From: Methylophilaceae bacterium | GTDB taxonomy: Bacteria > Pseudomonadota > Gammaproteobacteria > Burkholderiales > Methylophilaceae | Length of the DNA: 64,000 nt | Reading direction: 5' to 3' | Assembly: GCA_013141125.1 (NCBI GenBank) | Contig: JABFRO010000002.1 | Location: 496,001 to 560,000, forward strand | Shown: piece by piece, positions 16,066-25,551 of the stretch | Layout: every line of letters starts with the position of its first letter | How positions within the stretch are numbered: position 1 is the first letter of the stretch | Notes under the pieces: model-generated | The model's input: the letters and a program-made list of their open reading frames with translations, nothing else | Database searches by the model: none | Told to the model about the DNA's origin: nothing | Translations under genes and position numbers: made by a program

Positions 16066-17565
16066 TCAAAACCTGGCTCGCCATACTACCGGTCCGGTTT
16101 TGTGGACGGAATGTCCCTGACTATCCACCGCCACCGTCACCGGCATGTCTTCCACAATGAGTTCATAAATTGCTTCCATGCCCAGTTCGGGGAAGGCGAC
16201 CACACGGGCGGATTTGATGGCTTGCGAGATTAAATAGGCGGCACCGCCGACGGCGATGAGATACACCGATTGGTGCTGGCGTATGCTGTTTATGGTGGCT
16301 TCGCCGCGTTCGGCTTTGCCTATCATGCCGAGCAGGCCGGTTTGGCTGAGCATGGTTTCGGTGAATCTGTCCATTCTCGTCGCTGTGGTGGGTCCGGCTG
16401 GCCCCAGCACTTCATCGCGTACCGGGTTTACCGGGCCGACGTAGTAAATAAAGCGGTTGGTGAAATCTACGCCTTGCGGCATAGGCTCGCCACGTGCAAT
16501 CAAATCCACAATGCGTTTATGCGCGGCATCGCGGCCGGTGAGGATTTTGCCGGAAAGCAGCAGTTTTTCGCCGGGTTGCCATTGCGTGATGTCTTGTTTG
16601 CTTAGTGTGTCGAGATTAACGCGGCGCACCGGTGCGCTGGCATCGAGGGCAATTTGCGGCCAATCTTCCAGTTTGGGTACGGGTAATTGCGCCACGCCGG
16701 AGCCATCCAGTACAAAATGCACATGACGCGTGGCGGCGCAATTGGGGATGATGGCGACGGGGAGTGAGGTGGCATGGGTGGGGTAGTCCAGCACTTTCAC
16801 ATCCAGTACTGTGGTCAGGCCACCCAGCCCCTGCGCGCCTATGCCGAGACGGTTGATTTTGTCATACAGCTCCAAGCGCAATTCTTCGGCACGGTTACTG
16901 GCTCCACGCGCTTGCAGTTGCGCAATATCAATCGGTGCAAACAAGGATTGTTTTGCCAGCAGCACGGCTTTTTCCGCCGTGCCGCCTATGCCTATGCCCA
17001 GCACACCCGGCGGACACCAGCCCGCGCCCATGGTGGGCACGGTTTGCAGCACCCAATCGACAATACTGTCAGAAGGCTCCAGCATGGCGAGCTTGGCTTT
17101 GTTCTCGGAACCGCCCCCTTTGGCGGCAATGCTGATTTCAACCGTATTGCCCGGCACCAGCTCCACATGCACTACGGCAGGCGTGTTGTCACGGGTGTTG
17201 ATGCGCTGCCCGGCAGGATCGCTGACAATGGAAGCGCGCAAGGGATTATGTGGATCAGCATATGCACGGCGCACCCCTTCATCGACCAGTTCTTGCAGGC
17301 TTAAACTTGAATCCCAGCGCACATCCATACCCACCTTGATGAAGGCTACGACTATGCCGGTATCCTGACATAAAGGCCGCTGGCCTTGAGCGCACAGATA
17401 GGAGTTGATGAGTATTTGTGCCATGGCATCTTTTGCGCCCGGTGCTTGTTCCAGCTGCCAGGCTTGATGCAAAGCCTGCAAAAAATCCGGCGCGTGATAA
17501 CAGGCAATATATTGCAGCGCGCTATGAATACTGCTGATGAAATCTTCTTGCTTGATTAAGGCCAT
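16066..17565 (-). CDS. fumA: Class I (Fe-S) fumarate hydratase
   Basis: This 499-residue enzyme interconverts fumarate and malate in the TCA cycle using an oxygen-sensitive [4Fe-4S] cluster. The N-terminal domain has LCQDTGIVVAFIKVGMD, with the first cluster cysteine, KGGGSENKAKLAMLEPSDS, and GWCPPGVLGIGIGG with the second. IPNCAATRHVHFVL carries the third. The C-terminal domain has YVGPVNPVRDEVLGPAGPTT. A longer frame runs to 17700, but the ATG at 17565 (MALIKQEDF) matches the family length better, although its ribosome site is weak. The gene is monocistronic, beside a dispersed repeat. Confidence 0.93.
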   Translation of the reverse strand: MALIKQEDFISSIHSALQYIACYHAPDFLQALHQAWQLEQAPGAKDAMAQILINSYLCAQGQRPLCQDTGIVVAFIKVGMDVRWDSSLSLQELVDEGVRRAYADPHNPLRASIVSDPAGQRINTRDNTPAVVHVELVPGNTVEISIAAKGGGSENKAKLAMLEPSDSIVDWVLQTVPTMGAGWCPPGVLGIGIGGTAEKAVLLAKQSLFAPIDIAQLQARGASNRAEELRLELYDKINRLGIGAQGLGGLTTVLDVKVLDYPTHATSLPVAIIPNCAATRHVHFVLDGSGVAQLPVPKLEDWPQIALDASAPVRRVNLDTLSKQDITQWQPGEKLLLSGKILTGRDAAHKRIVDLIARGEPMPQGVDFTNRFIYYVGPVNPVRDEVLGPAGPTTATRMDRFTETMLSQTGLLGMIGKAERGEATINSIRQHQSVYLIAVGGAAYLISQAIKSARVVAFPELGMEAIYELIVEDMPVTVAVDSQGHSVHKTGPVVWRARF

Positions 17566-17734
17566 TTGATGAAACGCTAGGGTGGCGTTGGATTTGATTA
17601 ATAATGGCTGGATTATAGCGCGGCAGGTGGTGTCTGCTTTAAGCGGACGAAGTTTGCTCACGCATAATTCTCTATTGTGGCAAAGCTTCCACTCCATCAA
17701 GGCTATTAGGAATGCGCTGATTCATTCGATTTTT

Positions 17735-17801
17735 GCCGTTCCCGCGCAAGTGGAAACCTACAAATCAAATAATTGAATTTCCGCCTGTGCGAGAACAACA
17801 A
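17735..17801. repeat. Dispersed palindromic repeat, copy A
   Basis: This roughly 67-base segment between fumA and cphA resembles the segment at 29154-29228: both have GTTCCCGCG near the left end, AACCTAyAAATCAA followed by AATTG in the middle, and a C-rich then G-rich right arm. Copy A is the more degenerate of the two. Confidence 0.55.
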
Positions 17802-17840
17802 ATAAATCAGTGTTTCTTTGGTTCAATACTCTTGAAGCGT

Positions 17841-20411
17841 TCAACTAGCCGCCACTCGCTGTGCTATATGCGCCAGCGCTGCATCAATTTGGTCGATCAG
17901 GATCAAACACATATCCCCCGCTTGCAGGCGTGACAGGCCTTGGTCTATGGCCAGAAACTCGCCGGTAATTTCTTCAACGTACCGGACACGTTTGGCATTC
18001 TGCAAACCCTGACGTAGCAAGGCCAGCACTTCGCCATCTTTGCGGCCACGTTGGCACTGATCCTGATACAGAATAATCTCGTCGAACACATTGCCCAATA
18101 TTTCAGTTTGCCCGATGATGTCGATGTCGCGTCTATCGCCCGCGCCGCTGATGACCAGCACGCGTTTGTTGGCGGTTATGCTTTCAATGGCAGGGACTAG
18201 CGCCAGCATGGCATCGGGGTTATGTGCGTAATCGGCAATGACGCTGGCACCTTGGTAATCAAAAAAATTGAAGCGGCCGGGGGCGGTTTTTGCATCGTTG
18301 ATGAAAGTGGCTAAGGCGCTGCTGATGATTTGCCAATCCACGTTTAATGCCCACACGGCGGCGATGGCGGCCATGGCGTTTTCAATCTGAAAGCCTATGC
18401 TGCCGTTGCGGCTTAAGGGAATGGCGGCAAGCGGAAAGCGATATTGTTCAGTTTTATGCACGGCGACAATGTGCTTGTCGTCTACAAACACCACGCGGCG
18501 GCCTTGCGCGCGGTGCATGGCGATAACCGGATGCTGGCTATCCATGGCGAAAAAAGTGACATTGCCAGGGCAGACTTCGGCCATTTGTACGCACATGGAG
18601 TCGGCGGCATTGAGTACAGCGGTGCCGTGCGGCGCGACATTTTGTACCACAACCTGCTTTACCACCGCGAGATCTTCAACCGTGCTGATATAGCTGAGTC
18701 CGAGATGATCGCCGATGCCGATGTTGGTGACTACAGCGACATCGCAGACATCAAAAGCCAAGCCTTCGCGCAATATGCCGCCACGCGCGGTTTCCAGCAC
18801 GGCGGCATCCACATCGGGATGCAATAACACATTGCGCGCGCTTTTGGGGCCACTGCAATCGCCGGTGTCTATGCGCTTCCCCGCGATATAAACGCCGTCT
18901 GAATTGGTCATGCCCACGCGTAAATTATTCGTACTCAGAATATGCGCAATCAGGCGCACAGTGGTGGTTTTGCCGTTGGTTCCGGCAACAGTGAGCAGCG
19001 GGATACGGCCGTTATCGTTGGTATTGAACAGGGTGGAAATGATGGCTTCGCCGACAGCGCGGCCTTTGCCGTAGGATGGCTGCAAATGCATACGCAAGCC
19101 CGGAGCGGCATTCACTTCAATAATCGCGCCTCCTTGTTGTTGCAGGGATTGATGCACGTTGTCGCATTGCACATCAATACCGCACACATCCAGGCCTATC
19201 ATTTGTGCGGCCGCCACTGCGCTGGCCGCCAGTTCCGGGTGCACATTGTCGGTAACATCGGTGGCGCTACCGCCGGTGCTGAGATTAGCATTGTTGCGCA
19301 ATTGCACGCGGGCACCTTTGCCTGGCACTGAATCTGCATTCAATTCTTGCGTGGCCAGACTGGCCAATGCTATTTCATCAAAGCGTATTTTGGTTAAGGA
19401 TGTGGCATGGCCTTCGCCCCGGCGCGGGTCGCGGTTTACGCGCGCCACCAAATCGCGCACACTATGCACACCGTCGCCGATGACTAGCGGCGGATCTCGA
19501 CGTGCGGCGGCAACCAGCCGGTTGCCCACCACCAGCAGGCGAAAATCATTGCCGGGAATAAAGCGTTCTACCAGCACTTCCGCGCTGATTTTTCTGGCGG
19601 CAGCATAAGCCAGCTCCAGGCCTTCACGGCTCGCGATATTGACGGTTACGCCTTTGCCCTGATTGCCATCTGCCGGTTTGACTACAACCGGCGCATTGAT
19701 TTCACTCATGGCCGCCCAGGCATCGTCGGCATCTGTCACCGTGCGCCCGTTGGGCACAGGCACGCCAGCGGCGCTTAAAAGTTTCTTGGTGAGTTCTTTA
19801 TCCTGCGCGATGGATTCGGCGATAGCGCTGCTGCGGTCGGTTTCGGCGGCCTGAATGCGGCGCTGTTTACTGCCCCAGCCAAATTGCACCAGACTGCCGC
19901 GTGTGAGTCGGCGGAAAGGAATATGGCGCGCTGCGGCGGCTTGTACGATCGCCCCGGTGCTAGGGCCAAGACGTTCATCTTCATCCAGTTCACGCAGTTC
20001 GGATAAGGCAGCGGTCACATCGAATGGCGCGTTGGTCAGCGCCGCCTGGCACAGCTGCTGTGCCAGAGCAAACGCGCGTCTGCCTACTGATTCCTCGCTA
20101 TATTCCACCACTACCTGATAAACACCGGGTTCCTGTGTCGCGGTGGTCCGGCTGAATGTTACCGGACATCCGGCTTGCGCCTGCAAGCCCAGCGCGGCCA
20201 GTTCCAGCACATGCGCCAGAGGTACGGTTTCACTATGGCCGGCCAGTTGCAGCAGCGCGATTTCAGGAAACAGTGCGCGCAAATGCGTTTCAAAATTCTT
20301 CAATCTGGCGATGTCTTGTTCGGCTTCGTTACAGGTGACAACGGCTTCAATGGAGGTGTGTCGGCTCCATAAATTGGGGCCGCGCAGCGCGCGTATACGT
20401 GACACTTGCAT
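17841..20411 (-). CDS. cphA: Cyanophycin synthetase, full length
   Basis: This 856-residue enzyme polymerises aspartate and arginine into cyanophycin, an insoluble nitrogen and carbon reserve. An N-terminal domain (about 1-160) is followed by an ATP-grasp domain (about 210-470; for example VVVKPADGNQGKGVTVN and GAIIEVNAAPGLRMHLQP) and a Mur-ligase-like domain with the P-loop TVAGTNGKTTTVRLI near residue 490, ending in the complete third lobe (VIADYAHNPDAML, VISGAGDRRD). ATP-grasp adds Asp and the Mur half adds Arg. It overlaps the shorter cphA paralogue by one base and lies downstream of it in one operon. Confidence 0.96.
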   Translation of the reverse strand: MQVSRIRALRGPNLWSRHTSIEAVVTCNEAEQDIARLKNFETHLRALFPEIALLQLAGHSETVPLAHVLELAALGLQAQAGCPVTFSRTTATQEPGVYQVVVEYSEESVGRRAFALAQQLCQAALTNAPFDVTAALSELRELDEDERLGPSTGAIVQAAAARHIPFRRLTRGSLVQFGWGSKQRRIQAAETDRSSAIAESIAQDKELTKKLLSAAGVPVPNGRTVTDADDAWAAMSEINAPVVVKPADGNQGKGVTVNIASREGLELAYAAARKISAEVLVERFIPGNDFRLLVVGNRLVAAARRDPPLVIGDGVHSVRDLVARVNRDPRRGEGHATSLTKIRFDEIALASLATQELNADSVPGKGARVQLRNNANLSTGGSATDVTDNVHPELAASAVAAAQMIGLDVCGIDVQCDNVHQSLQQQGGAIIEVNAAPGLRMHLQPSYGKGRAVGEAIISTLFNTNDNGRIPLLTVAGTNGKTTTVRLIAHILSTNNLRVGMTNSDGVYIAGKRIDTGDCSGPKSARNVLLHPDVDAAVLETARGGILREGLAFDVCDVAVVTNIGIGDHLGLSYISTVEDLAVVKQVVVQNVAPHGTAVLNAADSMCVQMAEVCPGNVTFFAMDSQHPVIAMHRAQGRRVVFVDDKHIVAVHKTEQYRFPLAAIPLSRNGSIGFQIENAMAAIAAVWALNVDWQIISSALATFINDAKTAPGRFNFFDYQGASVIADYAHNPDAMLALVPAIESITANKRVLVISGAGDRRDIDIIGQTEILGNVFDEIILYQDQCQRGRKDGEVLALLRQGLQNAKRVRYVEEITGEFLAIDQGLSRLQAGDMCLILIDQIDAALAHIAQRVAAS

Positions 20412-22582
20412 TAAATGGTTCCCTTCGTATTGGCTTTGATGGTTTCAAATGTTCTCAATCCGGCGCGCATCAGCTCCGGCGCAACATTCAATGCCCAGGC
20501 GGCGGCAATGGCGGCCAGCACGCTATCTACTTGTATGGGGTTTTCACTGTGCATGAGGATGGGCAAATCAGCCAATTTAATCAGCACGGATGACTGCTTG
20601 CCGGTTGTTAAAAGGATGCTGTTATTTTCTACCAGCACGGCGCGCCCGCCCTGTTGTAGATGCTGGGTGAGGCGCTCGGAGGCGGCTTGCTGCGTAAAAA
20701 ACACCACTTCGCCATCACAATATTCCGCCATGCCGGCAACCAGATCATCTGCCGCATTGAGTACCGCCACCCCATCCGGCAGCACCACATCAATTTGTGT
20801 GCGCAACACATTGCACACCTGTTCCGGCGTTTCAATATAAAACTTGCCGTAGTGTGCAGGTGCATCAATATTGGTGATGATGCCGATCTGGCAGCGGTCG
20901 TAGCCCAGTCCTTCAGATAAAATCACGTCGCTGCTGTTTTCGATCACGGCCGCTTGCACGCTGCGGTTCATCAAGACTTTTTGTGCATTCAACCAGTTGG
21001 CACTGTCGCGCTGATCTACCAGGCGGTGTGCAAAATAGAGGCCATCGGCACAAGCCAGACCCACATATTGACCATTCAAATGCAGCAGTTTGGCCACGAT
21101 GCGCGCGGTGAGGCTCTTGCCATGGCTACCGCTGACGCCGATAACGGGGATGCGACCATGGTCATCTTCAGGAAACAAATGTTCAATAATGGCTGAGCCT
21201 ACCGGGCGGGCTTGTCCAGACGCGGGTTTGAGGTGCATGAGCAAACCGGGGCCGGCATTGATTTCAACGATGGCGCCGCCTTGTTCGGCCAGCGGGCGAG
21301 AAATATCCTGTGCCACCAGATCAATCCCGGCAATATCCAGGCCGACGATGCGCGCGGCCAATGCCGCCGTCGCCGCGACTTCGGGATGCACCTCGTCGGT
21401 GACATCAATGGCTACATTGCCATTGCGTTGAATCAGAATTTGCAAGCCTGGTGCGGGGATGGATTCGGCGTTGTAGCCTTGCCGCTCCAGCTCAAAACGC
21501 AGTGCCGGGTCTTGATCCGGCTGTACCAGATCCAGCGGAAATTCTTCGGCCAGTCCACGGCGCGGATCGCAATTTATTTGTGTATCAATCAGCTGGCGTA
21601 TGCTCGCCACGCCATCCGCTACCACCGATACCGATTCACCGCGCGCGGCGGCGGCCAAACGGCCGCCAACGATGAGCAGGCGGTGTTCATTACCCTGCAC
21701 AAAACGCTCGACGATGACTTCACTGCCTTCATTACGCGCCAGCTGAAACGCGGTTTCGACTTCTTCACGCGTCATCAAATCGGTGGAAACGCCGCGACCG
21801 TGATTGCCGTCACTGGGCTTGACCACCACGGGCACGCCTATGTCTTCTGCCGCTTCCCAGGCATCTTGCGGGTTTTCCACAATACGGCCTTCAGGCACGG
21901 GCACGCCGCAAGCGTGCAACAAACTTTTGGATAAATCCTTATCGCGGGAAATGCCCTCGGCAATGGCGCTGGTCTGGTCGGTTTCGGCGGTCCAAATGCG
22001 GCGTTGGCGCGCGCCATAACCCAGCTGCACCAGATTGCCTTCGGTCAAACGTATGTAGGGAATGCGGCGCTCGCTGGCCGCCTCCACAATACATGCAGTG
22101 CTAGGTCCCAGGCACAAGTTATCCGCCATGTCACGCAACTGGGCAACAGTGGCGGCCACATCGAAAGGCTGATCGTGGATGGCGGCCAGTATCAGATCGC
22201 GTCCGGCATGGAGCGCGGCGCGAGTGACCTGTTCATTACGGGAACGCACCACCACTTTGTAAACCCCGCGCACCGAAGTGCTGCGCGCCTTGCCAAAGCC
22301 GCTTTGCATGCCCGCCAGATTTTGCAGTTCCAGCGTGACATGTTCCAGAATATGCCCCGCCCAAGTGCCTTCGCGCAGCCGTTGCAAAAAGCCGCCACGC
22401 TCGCCTATGCCGCATCGGTGCTCAATGAGCGAAGGTAACCAATCCGTCAGGCGCTCATAAAAGCCGGGGAGGGTATTGGAGGGGGAATCCTCCAGCGCGC
22501 CTATATCCAGCCAGACCTCAATCACCGGACGATACGTCCAAATGTTGGGGCCGCGTAAGGGTAAAACTTTGAGAAACTCCAT
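20411..22582 (-). CDS. cphA: Short cyanophycin synthetase paralogue (CphA')
   Basis: This 723-residue paralogue of the downstream CphA starts at 22582 (MEFLKVLPLRGPNIW), with AGGA upstream; the frame extends further but without support. The N-terminal and ATP-grasp domains are intact (VVVKPSDGNHGRGVSTD, GAIVEINAGPGLLMHLKP). The Mur-ligase half has an altered P-loop, GVSGSHGKSLTARI, and stops after ETIKANTKGTI, about 130 residues short of its partner, so the C-terminal Mur lobe is missing. Paired cphA/cphA' genes are known in betaproteobacteria. Whether this copy polymerises, primes or modifies cyanophycin is not known from the sequence. Confidence 0.93.
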   Translation of the reverse strand: MEFLKVLPLRGPNIWTYRPVIEVWLDIGALEDSPSNTLPGFYERLTDWLPSLIEHRCGIGERGGFLQRLREGTWAGHILEHVTLELQNLAGMQSGFGKARSTSVRGVYKVVVRSRNEQVTRAALHAGRDLILAAIHDQPFDVAATVAQLRDMADNLCLGPSTACIVEAASERRIPYIRLTEGNLVQLGYGARQRRIWTAETDQTSAIAEGISRDKDLSKSLLHACGVPVPEGRIVENPQDAWEAAEDIGVPVVVKPSDGNHGRGVSTDLMTREEVETAFQLARNEGSEVIVERFVQGNEHRLLIVGGRLAAAARGESVSVVADGVASIRQLIDTQINCDPRRGLAEEFPLDLVQPDQDPALRFELERQGYNAESIPAPGLQILIQRNGNVAIDVTDEVHPEVAATAALAARIVGLDIAGIDLVAQDISRPLAEQGGAIVEINAGPGLLMHLKPASGQARPVGSAIIEHLFPEDDHGRIPVIGVSGSHGKSLTARIVAKLLHLNGQYVGLACADGLYFAHRLVDQRDSANWLNAQKVLMNRSVQAAVIENSSDVILSEGLGYDRCQIGIITNIDAPAHYGKFYIETPEQVCNVLRTQIDVVLPDGVAVLNAADDLVAGMAEYCDGEVVFFTQQAASERLTQHLQQGGRAVLVENNSILLTTGKQSSVLIKLADLPILMHSENPIQVDSVLAAIAAAWALNVAPELMRAGLRTFETIKANTKGTI

Positions 22583-22755
22583 CAATTTGTCCTGATGAAT
22601 AAATGGTGGGTGAAAAGTGAATCGGTGGGAATTGCAAAAACTGGGAATCAAAGCCAAGTTGCAAAGGTGCAGATAGAATTACGGGGCATAATACACAGCC
22701 AAACTTACTTGAACCTTACAACGAAGAATTTAAAATTCAGAGCGGTTCCGGCTGT

Positions 22756-22783
22756 TTGTTCAGTAAAGTGGCTGTAGTATACT
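22756..22783 (+). promoter_or_regulatory. Predicted promoter of the cyanophycin-associated ABC transporter
   Basis: TTGTTC and TATACT are spaced 16 bases apart. The expected start of transcription is at about 22790, which is the GTG start codon itself, so the transcript may be leaderless. Confidence 0.45.
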
Positions 22784-22789
22784 CAGCCC

Positions 22790-25060
22790 GTGAAAGCCCA
22801 TAAAACAACCTCTCATCCCCTAGTTGGCGGCATCCCTGAAGTCTGGCGTAATTTCGTGCAAGCGCGTTTATCGGTTCAGGGAACAGTTTATGCGCATCTG
22901 GAAACCAATCTGGATGCACAGCTCAATTTTGTCGGCCATTTATTGTTGCTGACCGACCAGCGCCTGCTGGTTTTAGTGCGATCTGCCGACGATGTCGAAG
23001 CAACAGATTTTTATGAATTTGCACTGCATGAGCAACTTTCATTACGCCAATTCGACCATGCCGGCGTAGGACGCATTGAGTTGTTTGCCGGTGAATCACG
23101 CCTGGCATTCTGGCTATACACCATGGCGCGCAATGCCGAAGCCTCAAGTTTTGTACGCCAATTTCAGCAGCTTATTCATAGCCTGCGGACGGGGCAAGCC
23201 ATCACGGAAACCGCGCCTGCGTGTTGCCCGAAATGCCTCACGCCGCTGGCCGCCGATGTGGAGGAATGCACGTATTGCAATATTGAAGCCGAAGCGCCGC
23301 CTTCCACCTGGGTATTGCTGCGCTTGTGGCGTTTTGCGCGGCCTTATCGCTGGCAGTTGCTGAGCGGTTTTCTGTTGATGCTGGCTTCCACCGCAGCCAC
23401 GCTGGTGCCGCCTTATTTGACCATGCCCTTGATGGACAAGGTGCTGATTCCCTACCAAAACGGCGCGCCGATTGATACCGGCATGGTGACGCTGCTGTTG
23501 GCCGGTTTGTTCGGTTCCGCCGTGCTGGCTTGGGGGCTGGGCTGGGCAAAAACCTATATTCTGGCCTTGGTGAGTGAGCGTATCGGTGCTGATTTGCGCA
23601 CCATTACCTACGATCATCTATTGCGTCTTTCATTGGAATATTTTGGTGGCAAGCGTACCGGTGATTTGATGTCGCGCATCGGTTCCGAATCGGATCGTAT
23701 CTGCGTATTTCTATCGCTGCACTTGCTGGATTTTGCCACCGATGTGCTGATGATTACCATGACGGCGGTGATTCTGATCTCGATCAATCCCTCGCTGGCA
23801 ATGGTCACGCTGCTACCCTTGCCGTTTATTGCCTGGATGATTCATCTGGTCAGAGACCGGTTGCGCACCGGTTTTGAAAAAATAGACCGCGTCTGGTCGC
23901 AAGTCAGCAATGTGCTGGCCGATACCATCCCCGGCATTCGCGTGGTGAAAGCCTTTGCCCAGGAAGAACGTGAATCGGCGCGCTTCCGCGAGGCCAACCA
24001 ACATAATCTGGCGGTGAATGACCGCATCAATAAAATCTGGTCACTGTTCTCCCCCAGCGTGACCTTGCTCACTGAAATCGGCTTGCTGGTGGTGTGGGCA
24101 TTTGGCATCTGGCAGGTATCGCGCGATGAAATCAGCGTGGGCGTGTTGACGGCTTTTCTGGCCTATATCAGCCGCTTTTATACGCGTCTGGATTCCATGA
24201 GCCGTATCGTTTCCGTCACCCAAAAAGCCGCCTCGGGTGCCAAACGTATTTTCGATATTCTGGATCATGTCTCCAGCGTGCCTGAGCCAAGCAAGCCCGT
24301 GCATCTGACAAACATCAGTGGCCGCATCGAAATCCGCGAAGCCGGATTCCGCTATGGCAGCCGTGCTGTCATCAAGGGGCTGAATCTGAGTATAGCGCCG
24401 GGCGAAGTGATAGGCTTGGTCGGCCATAGCGGTTCCGGCAAAAGCACGCTGGTAAATTTGATGTGCCGTTTTTACGATGTCAGCGAAGGCTCAATCAGTA
24501 TTGATGGCGTGAACATACGCTCGCTGCCTATTGCCGAATACCGGCGCAATATCGGCCTGGTGTTGCAGGAGCCGTTTCTGTTTTTTGGTTCCATTGCCGA
24601 GAATATTGCCTATGGCAAACCGCATGCCACCCATGCGGAAATCATAGCCGCCGCACGCGCCGCCCATGCGCATGAATTCATCCTGCGTTTGCCGCACGGT
24701 TATGATTCGCTGGTGGGCGAGCGCGGTCAGGGTTTGTCCGGCGGCGAACGCCAGCGTATTTCCATTGCCCGCGCACTGTTGATTGATCCGCGTATTTTGA
24801 TACTGGATGAAGCCACAGCTTCGGTGGATACAGAAACCGAAAAAGAAATTCAAAAGGCGTTGGATAATCTGGTGCGCGGTCGTACCACCATCGCCATCGC
24901 CCATCGCTTATCCACTTTGCATAAAGCCGATCGCCTGGTGGTACTGGATAGGGGTGAAATTGTCGAAGTGGGCAGCCATGATGAATTGATGGCAAAAGAA
25001 GGTGCATACTATCGCCTGTATCAAGCGCAGGCGCGCAATGTGGATGTTGATCTGGAATGA
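22790..25060 (+). CDS. Cyanophycin-associated ABC transporter (fused permease and ATPase)
   Basis: This 756-residue half-transporter of the exporter type has an N-terminal soluble domain of about 150 residues (GGIPEVWRNFVQARLSVQG...), then a zinc-ribbon-like CPKC...CTYC near residues 147-164. Next is a six-helix ABC membrane domain (about 190-480), and an ATPase domain with Walker A GHSGSGKST, signature LSGGERQRISIARA and Walker B ILILDEATASVD. It is divergent from the cphA pair and overlaps the DUF1854 gene by 4 bases. This arrangement recurs with cyanophycin genes and gives the name. The transported substrate is unknown. The GTG start is the only one that keeps the full domain. Confidence 0.88.
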   Translation: MKAHKTTSHPLVGGIPEVWRNFVQARLSVQGTVYAHLETNLDAQLNFVGHLLLLTDQRLLVLVRSADDVEATDFYEFALHEQLSLRQFDHAGVGRIELFAGESRLAFWLYTMARNAEASSFVRQFQQLIHSLRTGQAITETAPACCPKCLTPLAADVEECTYCNIEAEAPPSTWVLLRLWRFARPYRWQLLSGFLLMLASTAATLVPPYLTMPLMDKVLIPYQNGAPIDTGMVTLLLAGLFGSAVLAWGLGWAKTYILALVSERIGADLRTITYDHLLRLSLEYFGGKRTGDLMSRIGSESDRICVFLSLHLLDFATDVLMITMTAVILISINPSLAMVTLLPLPFIAWMIHLVRDRLRTGFEKIDRVWSQVSNVLADTIPGIRVVKAFAQEERESARFREANQHNLAVNDRINKIWSLFSPSVTLLTEIGLLVVWAFGIWQVSRDEISVGVLTAFLAYISRFYTRLDSMSRIVSVTQKAASGAKRIFDILDHVSSVPEPSKPVHLTNISGRIEIREAGFRYGSRAVIKGLNLSIAPGEVIGLVGHSGSGKSTLVNLMCRFYDVSEGSISIDGVNIRSLPIAEYRRNIGLVLQEPFLFFGSIAENIAYGKPHATHAEIIAAARAAHAHEFILRLPHGYDSLVGERGQGLSGGERQRISIARALLIDPRILILDEATASVDTETEKEIQKALDNLVRGRTTIAIAHRLSTLHKADRLVVLDRGEIVEVGSHDELMAKEGAYYRLYQAQARNVDVDLE

Positions 25061-25542
25061 GTATTGATGACATGAGCCCTGGCGATTTTGACATTACCAG
25101 AAATGCGGCGGGCCGCCTGGTGCTGACCCGTGCCAGCGGTGAAGCTTTTGACAACATCGTCCCCGCGCGAGCTTTTCCGGTTAGCGCGCCGACCCAGGGT
25201 TTATCCTTATTTGGTGAAGATGGGCATGAGCTGCAATGGATCAATAATCTTGATGAATTGCCCGCAGCCAGCCGCGCGCTGATTGAAATGGAGCTGGCGC
25301 AACGTGAATTCATGCCGGAAATTATCCGCGTGAATCAGGTTTCCAGCTATGCCACGCCCAGTGTCTGGCAAGTGGCCACCAATCGCGGCGCTACTGAACT
25401 GCTGCTCAAAGCCGAAGACCACATCCGCCGCCTGACCCACACCACGCTGATTATTACCGATGGCCATGGCGTATCGTTCCTGATCCGCGATATTGACAGC
25501 ATGGATGGCCACAGCCGCAAACTGCTTGATCGCTTTTTGTAG
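25057..25542 (+). CDS. Cyanophycin-associated DUF1854 protein
   Basis: This 161-residue soluble protein of the DUF1854 family has the typical pattern LSLFGEDGHELQWINNLDEL, then REFMPEIIRVNQVSSYATPSVW with VATNRGATELLLKAEDHIR, and ends TDGHGVSFLIRDIDSMDGHSRKLLDRFL. Its start overlaps the stop of the ABC transporter by 4 bases (ATGA), so the two are translationally coupled and probably act together. The family is linked to cyanophycin loci by neighbourhood only; no biochemical role is known to me. Confidence 0.88.
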   Translation: MSIDDMSPGDFDITRNAAGRLVLTRASGEAFDNIVPARAFPVSAPTQGLSLFGEDGHELQWINNLDELPAASRALIEMELAQREFMPEIIRVNQVSSYATPSVWQVATNRGATELLLKAEDHIRRLTHTTLIITDGHGVSFLIRDIDSMDGHSRKLLDRFL

Positions 25543-25551
25543 CATTCACTC

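Noticed and set aside
17566-17700. A longer fumarase beginning at 17700
   Set aside because: The extra 45 residues do not match the family and the internal ATG gives a typical N-terminus.
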